In this document: positions 1 through 5,215 of the stretch, piece by piece
How positions within the stretch are numbered: position 1 is the stretch's first letter
Layout of the letters: the number at the start of each line of letters is the position of its first letter
Assembly: GCA_001799225.1 (NCBI GenBank)
Contig: MGTA01000071.1
Span: forward strand, 1-7,592
Direction: 5' to 3'
DNA length: 7,592 nt
Origin: Deltaproteobacteria bacterium RIFOXYD12_FULL_50_9
GTDB taxonomy: Bacteria; Desulfobacterota; Desulfobulbia; Desulfobulbales; CALZHT01
The notes under the pieces: model-generated
What the model was told of the DNA's origin: nothing
The model's input: the letters and a program-made list of their open reading frames with translations, nothing else
Database searches by the model: none
Program-made: the position numbers and the translations under genes

Positions 1-589
1 CTTCGGAAAAATCAACCTCATGCTCGGTATGGTCGTGAAATAGTCGGTCAAGGTCAACCTGGATCGGGGTAAGGGTGATGATGCCTGCCAGAAATTCGAG
101 GGCTTGGTGCAGGGTGTCGATAGCGATAACGTTGATGCCGGTAACTACCGCTGCTTCGGTGGCATTGGCCTGGGGGACCAGGATCCCGGCCAGACCGGCA
201 GCGCGGGCTGCCATGACCATGGGCAGGATGCCGCGGGTCGGTCGCACGCTGCCGTCCAGCGACAATTCGCCGATGACGGAGTATTGGTCGAGAATCTTGC
301 TGCTGAAGGTCTCCGCAGCGGCAAGTATACCTAAAGCTATGGGCAGGTCGTAGCCGGCTCCGGCCTTTTTCAGATCAGCCGGAGCCAGGTTGACGGTGAT
401 TTTGCGGTTGGGGAAGTCGTAGCCACTGTTTTTAATGGCTGCCTTGACCCGGTCCTTGCTCTCGCGCACCGCTCCTTCGGGCAGACCAACGGTAAAAAAA
501 TTGGGCAGGCCCATGGAGATGTCAACCTCGACTTCAACCTGCAGGCCATCAACGCCAAGTACAGCGCCGCTTAGGATTTTGGCAAGCAT
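1..589 (-). CDS. yifB: YifB/ComM-family Mg-chelatase-like AAA+ ATPase, N-terminal part (partial)
   Basis: The reading frame begins at the ATG complementary to 587-589 and stays open for 196 codons to the left edge, so the C-terminal part is missing from the window. The translation begins MLAKILSGAVLGVDGLQVEV and carries the family signature of the N-terminal ribosomal-S5-fold (ChlI-like) domain: GLPNFFTVGLPEGAVRESKD (about residues 27-46), a KITVNLAPADLKKAG stretch, then YDLPIALGIL and IGELSLDGSVRP. The Walker A and B ATPase motifs should lie beyond the edge, since the family is usually about 500 residues long. ComM in naturally competent bacteria is a hexameric helicase that promotes branch migration of incoming DNA; in most other species the role of YifB is unclear. 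A weak GAGA lies just upstream of the start. The gene follows the propeller gene on the same strand, 54 bases apart, with no terminator seen between them. The family call is secure; a role in competence is not. Confidence 0.93.
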   Translation of the reverse strand, partial: MLAKILSGAVLGVDGLQVEVEVDISMGLPNFFTVGLPEGAVRESKDRVKAAIKNSGYDFPNRKITVNLAPADLKKAGAGYDLPIALGILAAAETFSSKILDQYSVIGELSLDGSVRPTRGILPMVMAARAAGLAGILVPQANATEAAVVTGINVIAIDTLHQALEFLAGIITLTPIQVDLDRLFHDHTEHEVDFSE

Positions 590-643
590 GATCAGGTCTC
601 GGCAGAGGTATTCATGGTGTGCAGAGATCGGCCGTTTAACATA

Positions 644-1825
644 TTATTCAACACTCGGAAACTCATTGCCCTCTCTGATGCCGAAATACATGGCGGATCT
701 GCCGACCGGGATTTTGGAATTGACCTCCATTTTTATGGTGTCGATGACAACCAGGTTGTTGTCATCAGCGCTGATCATATAAAAGAATTTGCCGTCCGGC
801 GAGAAGTACGAACCGTGGGCCTGTTTTTTGCCCTCGCCGACCGTGATGGTCTTTATCGGTTCCTGCCGGGCAATATCTATGACGGTGACAACATTGTCGT
901 TGTGATGGATGACGAACATCAGCTTGCCGTCTCGTGAGATGCTGGGATGTCCGGCGCCCATCCCGGTTTTGATTGATTTGACCACTTCCATTAATGCCGT
1001 GTCGATCACGGCAACAGTTCTGCCCCCTTCGTTACAGAAAAAGAAATATTTGCCGTCCGGCGAGAACTCGCCGTGATGTCCGAGTACTTTTTCAGCCAGG
1101 TCAATCGAAATTGGGATATCTTTGATAATTGCATCGGTGCTGCTGTCGATTACGGTAACGGATGTGCCGGTTTTAGTTGTTTCATTAACGGCGTAAAGGA
1201 GTTTGCCGTCCTTGGTTGGATGGAGATAGTGGTTGGTCCCCGGCATTCGTATGGTTGCTGCAATCCCATAGCTGTCGGTGTCGATTTTGACAATGGTGTT
1301 ATTAACATTATCCGAGGCGTAGAGATATCTGCCATCCCTGCTCCAGTAAGGGTGCTTCATCATCGCGCCTTTAAAACTTTCGGGCCCGATGCCGATAGGA
1401 ACAGTAGTTGTGATCTCATCGCTTTCGGTGTCAATAAAGGAAACTTTCAGGGCGTCTTTGTAGGCGACTGCCAGGGTTTTGCCATCAGGAGACATGGCAA
1501 GCTGGAAGGAGGTTGCCGAGAGCGGGATTGTTCGAATGACCTCAAGCTTGTAAGCGTCGATTACGGTGAGATCTTTTGAGCCCCTGTTGTTTACATAGCA
1601 CTTGCCGGTTGGTGTGAAAGCAAGGGCGTGGGGGGTCTTGCCGGTGGGCAGGGGTTTTAGTTGTTTTGCGGTGAGGAGGTCAATTACTGCCAGGTTATTG
1701 TCGACTTCGCTTGGCACATAAGCAAGACGTTCAAGAGGGCCGCCGGCCAGGACAGTATTAATTTGAAAAAACAGAAGCATGGATAGCAATAAGAGTACAG
1801 CCTTACAGTCTGTTTTTGTTTGCAT
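644..1825 (-). CDS. Secreted YVTN/cytochrome-d1-type beta-propeller protein
   Basis: A 393-residue protein with a clear Sec signal peptide: basic start, hydrophobic run at about residues 9-26, and a VLA-GG cleavage site near residue 27. The mature protein is therefore predicted to be periplasmic or exported. It is made almost wholly of YVTN-type repeats of about 40-50 residues. Eight VID/FID/KID strand signatures can be counted, each preceded by an SPDGK- or RDGK-like turn, consistent with a seven- or eight-bladed propeller closed by the N-terminal strand LAYVPSEVD. There is no CxxCH, so no c-type haem. Histidines recur at the start of one strand in several consecutive blades (HPYW, NHYLHP, GHHGEF, GHPSIS, AHGSYF). 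The start has a strong AGGAGG eight bases upstream. Related folds include the d1 domain of cytochrome cd1 and NirF, but YVTN repeats are also common in proteins of unknown role, and the ligand cannot be named from sequence. It is the likely first gene of a leftward unit with yifB. Confidence 0.88.
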   Translation of the reverse strand: MQTKTDCKAVLLLLSMLLFFQINTVLAGGPLERLAYVPSEVDNNLAVIDLLTAKQLKPLPTGKTPHALAFTPTGKCYVNNRGSKDLTVIDAYKLEVIRTIPLSATSFQLAMSPDGKTLAVAYKDALKVSFIDTESDEITTTVPIGIGPESFKGAMMKHPYWSRDGRYLYASDNVNNTIVKIDTDSYGIAATIRMPGTNHYLHPTKDGKLLYAVNETTKTGTSVTVIDSSTDAIIKDIPISIDLAEKVLGHHGEFSPDGKYFFFCNEGGRTVAVIDTALMEVVKSIKTGMGAGHPSISRDGKLMFVIHHNDNVVTVIDIARQEPIKTITVGEGKKQAHGSYFSPDGKFFYMISADDNNLVVIDTIKMEVNSKIPVGRSAMYFGIREGNEFPSVE

Positions 1826-1899
1826 GGCGAAATCCTCCTGATTCTCGATAGCTTCGTGGGTTACGGTTTAAAGTTGTTTATGCAATTTTGTATTAATTT

Positions 1900-1908
1900 T
1901 GCTACAAT
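1900..1908 (+). promoter_or_regulatory. Candidate extended -10 promoter for the rhodanese gene
   Basis: TGCTACAAT at 1900-1908 matches an extended -10 element (TGn followed by TACAAT, 5 of 6 to TATAAT). No good -35 box lies at the usual distance, which is tolerated by extended -10 promoters. It sits in the AT-rich 144-base gap between the divergent propeller and rhodanese genes, about 60 bases before the rhodanese start. The opposite promoter for the propeller gene should also lie in this gap, but I could not pick a convincing one. Confidence 0.4.
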
Positions 1909-1969
1909 ATAAGTGAAAGGCTATCATTAACAGTGAGCTATGGTACAACTTTTTTTCAGGAGGTTCAAT

Positions 1970-2293
1970 ATGACATTTCCACATCGAGTCTCCGCTGGTG
2001 ATATTTGGAAAAAGGTGCTTTCCGGTCAGGCCATTCTTGTCTGTGCTCATGAAGGTCAGAAAGAGTTTCGGGGCAATCACCTTGAGAGTGCTATGGATCT
2101 GGCTGAATTCCGGGCAAGGTTGCCAACTATGGCCTTGGATCAGGAGATAATTTTCTACTGCTCCTGCTCTAAAGAATCTGTTTCTGCCGGGGTTGCGGAG
2201 AATTACTTGCGGGAGGGCTTCACAAATATACATGTTTTAAAGGGGGGAGCAGCGGCGTGGAAAAAGGCCGGATATCCAGTTGTTTCTGAATAA
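1970..2293 (+). CDS. Single-domain rhodanese-like sulfurtransferase
   Basis: The 107-residue product matches one rhodanese domain with no signal peptide or extra domain, so it is predicted to be cytoplasmic. The C-terminal half holds the diagnostic parts: strand IIFYC, active-site loop C-S-C-S-K-E-S (candidate catalytic Cys64, second Cys66), helix SAGVAENYLREGF, then NIHVLKGGAAAWKKAGYPV, the typical GG-x-x-x-W end. Such proteins carry sulfane sulfur as a cysteine persulfide and pass it to acceptors such as cyanide, thiols or sulfur-carrier proteins. The start at 1970 is chosen because a perfect AGGAGG (1958-1963) lies six bases before it; the in-frame ATG at 1940 lies upstream of that site and would add ten unconserved residues. 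The gene faces a TusA-family gene and shares its terminator. The physiological donor and acceptor cannot be told from sequence. Confidence 0.9.
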   Translation: MTFPHRVSAGDIWKKVLSGQAILVCAHEGQKEFRGNHLESAMDLAEFRARLPTMALDQEIIFYCSCSKESVSAGVAENYLREGFTNIHVLKGGAAAWKKAGYPVVSE

Positions 2294-2319
2294 TCCCCTT
2301 AATCCCGATAAAGGTACTT

Positions 2320-2369
2320 AACAACAAAAAAGGCGAATTCCGATAACGGTAGTCGCCTTTTTTGTTGTT
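2320..2369. terminator. Bidirectional intrinsic terminator between rhodanese and TusA genes
   Basis: A perfect 17-bp inverted repeat: 2320-2336 (AACAACAAAAAAGGCGA) pairs with 2353-2369, leaving a 16-base loop. The GC-rich core GGCGA/TCGCC is followed by TTTTTTGTTGTTTTTT on the plus strand and by TTTTTTGTTGTT on the minus strand, so it can stop transcription from both convergent genes. It lies 26 bases after the rhodanese stop and 26 bases after the TusA stop. Confidence 0.9.
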
Positions 2370-2395
2370 TTTTATGAAATGGCTTACTTGTTGTC

Positions 2396-2638
2396 TCACC
2401 CTTTTTGGATAAAAAATCTGAAAACACCCCCCTCATCCTTGCCGCCTAAGAATTGATGGCCGGAACGGGTGGCCCATTCGGGAATATCGTTTTTGGAGCC
2501 TGGATCTGTCCCTATAATTTCCATTATTTGTCCAGCCTCGAGTTTGCCGATTGTTTTCTTTGTTTTAAGCATGGGCATTGGGCAGCTCAAGCCCTTTGTG
2601 TCTAATACCAGATCGACTTTGATATTGTTAAGATCCAT
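2396..2638 (-). CDS. TusA-family (SirA/YedF-like) sulfur carrier protein
   Basis: An 80-residue cytoplasmic protein. The N-terminal motif LDTKGLSCPMPMLKTKKTI is the hallmark of the TusA/SirA/YedF fold: Cys19 in CPMP is the persulfide-bearing residue, followed by the first helix. The middle, AGQIMEIIGTDPGSKNDIPEWA, matches the conserved GD/TDPG-S-x-x-D-I-x-x-W stretch, and the end is a beta strand. The length is normal for the family (about 75-85). TusA relays sulfur to tRNA 2-thiouridine synthesis in E. coli; related carriers serve molybdenum-cofactor enzymes or dissimilatory sulfur oxidation and reduction. Which role applies here is open. GGAGGAA (minus strand, within 2643-2650) lies well placed before the ATG. 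It converges on the rhodanese gene, a possible partner since rhodaneses can load TusA, but this is inference. Confidence 0.92.
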   Translation of the reverse strand: MDLNNIKVDLVLDTKGLSCPMPMLKTKKTIGKLEAGQIMEIIGTDPGSKNDIPEWATRSGHQFLGGKDEGGVFRFFIQKG

Positions 2639-2677
2639 GGTGTTCCTCCATTACGTTAAGGATTATCGCAGTTATTG

Positions 2678-2724
2678 CCATGCCGGAAAATTGAATTGGT
2701 AATCCGGCATGGTATGGTTTTTTT
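2678..2724 (+). terminator. Hairpin followed by a T-run, upstream of the TusA gene
   Basis: CCATGCCGGA (2678-2687) pairs perfectly with 2703-2712 (10 bp, 15-base loop). On the plus strand it is followed by TAT and GGTTTTTTT, which looks like an intrinsic terminator. No plus-strand gene ends just before it, so its job may be to stop transcription antisense to the TusA gene. On the minus strand the same hairpin would lie in the TusA leader, 28 bases before the ribosome binding site. Confidence 0.5.
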
Positions 2725-2751
2725 ACCTCGATTCTCAGGAGAAAAGAGGTA
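2724..2751. repeat. Second hairpin in the TusA leader
   Basis: TACCTC (2724-2729) pairs with GAGGTA (2746-2751), then a 2x2 internal loop (GA/AA), then TTCT (2732-2735) with AGAA (2740-2743), closed by loop CAGG. It directly abuts the T-run of the neighbouring hairpin, giving two tandem structures in the leader. No known RNA family was recognised. Confidence 0.4.
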
Positions 2752-3016
2752 TATTGGCAGAGAAAGAATTATGCTAAATAATTTAATTATTAAATACTAA
2801 ATTATCATAATTAGTTTTCAAAGTCAAATTTTTCAAGAAAGAATTGTTGAAAAGCTTTATATAGCTGGCTGCCAGTATAAATAGAGTCAAATATTTTTTA
2901 ACATTGGAGTCGCGTGCCGCCCTGTTGGGATTGTTGAGCAGGATTATCCGCCGTGATTATCCTTGTTGATGAGATCCGGCAAGTAAGCAAGTGCGGCCGA
3001 AAATGATGGTGAATTG
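2752..3016. other. AT-rich intergenic region before the histidine kinase
   Basis: No credible gene here on either strand. From about 2762 to 2905 it is strongly AT-rich and holds the 15-base palindrome ATTTAAT-T-ATTAAAT (2781-2795) and a near-palindrome around ATTATcATAAT (2801-2811). CTGGC-T-GCCAG (2865-2875) is a small GC-rich palindrome followed by TATAAAT. From 2906 on the base composition rises and GATTATCC occurs twice (2942-2949, 2955-2962). The kinase promoter must lie here, but no -35/-10 pair stood out. Confidence 0.5.
2799..2827 (-). promoter_or_regulatory. Candidate sigma-70-type promoter for the TusA gene
   Basis: On the minus strand TTGACT (complement of 2822-2827, 5 of 6 to TTGACA) lies exactly 17 bases before TAATTT (complement of 2799-2804, a weaker -10). 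Transcription starting near 2792 would give a leader of about 150 bases containing both hairpins. The surrounding DNA is very AT-rich, so chance matches are easy. Confidence 0.3.
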
Positions 3017-4642
3017 ATGATGGATGGTGAAAAGCAGGCAACAGGTGAGAGACGGCAGGCGGATGTAAGTTTTATAAGTATTGTAAATGCCACTCCCATG
3101 GGAATCCATCTGTATGAGCTTCAGGATGACGATAGCCTTGTGTTCATTGGGGCTAATCCAGCCGCTTCCCAGATTTTGGGTATTGATCATAAGGAGTTCA
3201 TAGGATTATCGATTGAAGAAGCCTTTCCTGGTTTGATGCAGACCGAGGCGCCGCAGCGCTATCGTGACGCTGCCCGTTTTGGTACGAGCTGGCGAACTGA
3301 GCACTTCGATTATAATGATGGAAAGATCCAGGGGACTTTCGAAATTGTTGCTTTTAAAGTCGGGCCGCAAAAGCTGGCTGTAATGTTTAACGATATCACT
3401 GCGCGAAAGAGGTCTGAAGACGCGCTTAGGGAGAGCGAGCAAGAGTTTCGCCAGCTGTTTGAGATGGAGTCGGATGCCATTGTTTTGATCGACAACCAAA
3501 CCGGGCGAATGATTGAAGCCAACCGAGCAGCAGCTGTGCTCTATGGATTCAATCATGATGAGTTGATCGCTATGAAAAATAGCGATCTTTCAGCCGAACC
3601 TGAGGAGACTCAGCGGGTCACCCAGGGGATGCCTGTTGTTGTTGATAATGTGGTAACCATCCCTCTGCGCTGGCATCAAAAAAAAGATGGTACGGTCTTT
3701 CCGGTTGAAATTACCGGACGGTTTTTTGAACGGCACGGGCGGTCTGTTCATATTGCCGCCATTCGTGATATCACCGAGCGCATGAAGGCTGAGGAGGAAA
3801 AGGGTAGATTGCAGGCGCAGTTGCTGCAGGCCCAGAAGATGGAATCCGTCGGTCGTCTGGCCGGCGGCGTGGCCCATGACTTTAATAATATGCTGGGGAT
3901 TATTCTTGGATATGCCGAGCTTGTCCAGGGGAAGTTGGTCCCTGATGATCCGATAAACAAGGGTATTCAGGAGATCATCAATGCTGTCAATCGTTCCGCC
4001 GACCTTACCCGGCAGCTTCTGGCCTTTGCCCGCAAACAGATCGTCTCGCCGAAGGTGTTGGATTTAAACGATACGGTTGCCGGGATGATTAAGATGTTGC
4101 GCCGGCTTATCGGTGAGGAGATTGAGCTGGCCTGGCGGCCTGGCCCAGCCGTTTGGCCGGTCCGGGCCGATCCTTCCCAGATCGACCAGATTCTGGCGAA
4201 TCTCTGCGTCAATGCCAGGGATGCCATTACCGGTTGCGGCATAATTGCTATCGAGACCGCTAATCTCACGTTCGACACGGTGCAGGCTGGCGAACTTTCA
4301 GATGTGTTGCCTGGTGACTACGTAGTGCTTACTGTGAGCGATGACGGCTGTGGTATGGAAAAGGATGTCCTTGATAATATTTTCGAGCCATTTTTTACCA
4401 CCAAGGGCCTGGGGCAGGGGACCGGCCTCGGACTGTCGACCGTATACGGCATCGTCAAGCAGAACAACGGCTTTGTCGACGTACACAGCCAGTATGGTAT
4501 GGGAACAACCTTTAAGGTTTTTCTGCCGCGTTACCTCGACAAATCCGTTCATGCCGCCGAAGTTGTACAGGCTGAAGACATATCCGGCGGTCCTGAAAAG
4601 GTGTTGTTTGTCGAGGATGAACCCATACAGGAGTTAGTATGA
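3017..4642 (+). CDS. Cytoplasmic PAS-PAS sensor histidine kinase with truncated receiver domain
   Basis: About 541 residues with no signal peptide or membrane segment. Order: PAS 1 (about residues 20-130, ending VMFNDITARKRSEDALRESE), PAS 2 (about 140-262, ending AIRDITERMKAEEEKGR), a short coiled coil, HisKA with the H-box GGVAHDFNNML (phosphoaccepting His near residue 287), and HATPase_c with N-box NLCVNARDAI (about 394-403), G1 DDGCGM (about 441), F-box EPFFTTK and G2 GQGTGLGLS (about 466). It should autophosphorylate in response to an unknown cytoplasmic signal; the H-box type is that of hybrid kinases in environmental bacteria. After the catalytic domain and a linker, GGPEKVLFVEDEPIQELV matches the first strand and helix of a receiver, including the acidic ED pair, then stops; the phosphoacceptor Asp and the rest are missing. 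The start is uncertain: TTG 3014, ATG 3017 and ATG 3020 are in frame, none with a good ribosome binding site, and an in-frame stop at 2984 bars an earlier start. The stop overlaps the next gene. Confidence 0.93.
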   Translation: MMDGEKQATGERRQADVSFISIVNATPMGIHLYELQDDDSLVFIGANPAASQILGIDHKEFIGLSIEEAFPGLMQTEAPQRYRDAARFGTSWRTEHFDYNDGKIQGTFEIVAFKVGPQKLAVMFNDITARKRSEDALRESEQEFRQLFEMESDAIVLIDNQTGRMIEANRAAAVLYGFNHDELIAMKNSDLSAEPEETQRVTQGMPVVVDNVVTIPLRWHQKKDGTVFPVEITGRFFERHGRSVHIAAIRDITERMKAEEEKGRLQAQLLQAQKMESVGRLAGGVAHDFNNMLGIILGYAELVQGKLVPDDPINKGIQEIINAVNRSADLTRQLLAFARKQIVSPKVLDLNDTVAGMIKMLRRLIGEEIELAWRPGPAVWPVRADPSQIDQILANLCVNARDAITGCGIIAIETANLTFDTVQAGELSDVLPGDYVVLTVSDDGCGMEKDVLDNIFEPFFTTKGLGQGTGLGLSTVYGIVKQNNGFVDVHSQYGMGTTFKVFLPRYLDKSVHAAEVVQAEDISGGPEKVLFVEDEPIQELV

Positions 4643-5094
4643 TTACCCTTATTAAAAAGATGTTTCAAGGCGGCGAGAAGGAAAAGCAGGCAAGCTTTAC
4701 CGATTCCGAGATGAAAAAGCGGATTGCCGCCTGTGTTTTGCTGCTTGAGGTCGCCCACGCTGATGATGAATGCAGTCCTGCCGAGATGGCTCATATCGTC
4801 GAGACGGTCAAGGCGAGATTCGCACTCTCTCAGGCATATGCGACCGAACTGCTCGAGCTTGCTGACCGGGAGCGGCGAAACAGCGTCGACCTCTGGCAGT
4901 TTACCAACTATCTGAACCAGAAACTGTCAAAGGATGAGAAGATGGCCGTGCTGGAGGATGTCTGGCGGATTATTTTCGTTGATGGCCATCTTGAAATGCA
5001 TGAAGATCACCTCGCCCATAAGCTTGCAAATCTCCTGCAGTTGACCCACAAGGAATTGATCGATGTCAAGCTTAAGGCCAAGGCCGGTGGCTGA
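4639..5094 (+). CDS. TerB-family (tellurite-resistance TerB-like) protein
   Basis: A 151-residue, mainly helical, soluble protein. It carries the two acidic motifs of the TerB fold: AHADDECSPAEMAHIVE (about residues 39-55) and FVDGHLEMHEDHLAHKLANL (about 113-132), each an A/V-D-G/D turn followed by E-rich metal-binding positions and a helix, with a linking D-x-W-Q-F segment between them. Length matches stand-alone TerB-like proteins (COG4103 type). TerB of the ter operon is linked to metal binding and stress tolerance, but stand-alone copies have no settled role and no other ter genes are nearby, so tellurite resistance should not be assumed. Its AGGAG (4629-4633) lies inside the last kinase codons and its ATG overlaps the kinase stop (ATGA), a layout expected to give translational coupling; both genes are presumably on one transcript. 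Confidence 0.82.
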   Translation: MITLIKKMFQGGEKEKQASFTDSEMKKRIAACVLLLEVAHADDECSPAEMAHIVETVKARFALSQAYATELLELADRERRNSVDLWQFTNYLNQKLSKDEKMAVLEDVWRIIFVDGHLEMHEDHLAHKLANLLQLTHKELIDVKLKAKAGG

Positions 5095-5125
5095 TCACTC
5101 TCCGGCACGGAACCACGATAAATGT

Positions 5126-5160
5126 GACTTTTTTCAGCACCCCCTTGAGGGGTGTAAGTC
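5126..5160 (+). promoter_or_regulatory. Leader hairpin A upstream of the Fe-S gene
   Basis: GACTT (5126-5130) pairs with AAGTC (5156-5160). Inside it, GCACCCC (5137-5143) pairs with GGGGTGT (5149-5155, one G-U), closing a CTTGA loop, with TTTTCA (5131-5136) bulged. It starts 31 bases after the terB-like stop. A T-run precedes but none follows it, so it is a poor intrinsic terminator for that gene. Its 3' arm shares bases 5157-5160 with hairpin B, so the two full structures exclude each other. Confidence 0.5.
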
Positions 5161-5214
5161 CCTTTACGAAAAAATATTCTGTCAAAACAGCGCAGAATAT
5201 TTTTCTTAGGGACT
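5157..5214 (+). promoter_or_regulatory. Leader hairpin B covering the Fe-S gene ribosome binding site
   Basis: The outer arm AGTCCCT (5157-5163) pairs with AGGGACT (5208-5214). A TTAC/TT internal loop, a G-C pair and a bulged A lead to a perfect 12-bp inner stem, AAAAATATTCTG (5170-5181) with 5193-5204, and an 11-base loop. The 3' outer arm contains the only Shine-Dalgarno-like bases (AGGGA, 5208-5212) and ends one base before the ATG at 5216, so folding should hide the initiation site. It could alternatively be a small palindromic repeat or a protein-binding site in DNA. Confidence 0.6.
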
Positions 5215-5215
5215 A

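Noticed and set aside
75..353. Plus-strand frames over the left edge
   Set aside because: They oppose the conserved YifB/ComM coding frame and show no protein family signal.
1073..1579. A 168-residue plus-strand frame, with another at 614-937, inside the propeller gene
   Set aside because: Both are antisense shadows of the beta-propeller gene, whose signal peptide, repeats and ribosome binding site are convincing.
1940..1969. Earlier ATG for the rhodanese gene
   Set aside because: The strong AGGAGG lies downstream of this ATG, six bases before the ATG at 1970, and the extra ten residues are not rhodanese-like.
2865..2881. CTGGC-T-GCCAG followed by TATAAA as a kinase promoter and operator
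   Set aside because: TATAAA could be a -10, but the nearest TTGAAA (2847-2852) is 23 bases away, too far, and the palindrome is short.
2905..2970. Short TTG-started frame before the kinase (about 21 codons, MESRAALLG-like)
   Set aside because: No ribosome binding site, no similarity recognised, very short; probably chance.
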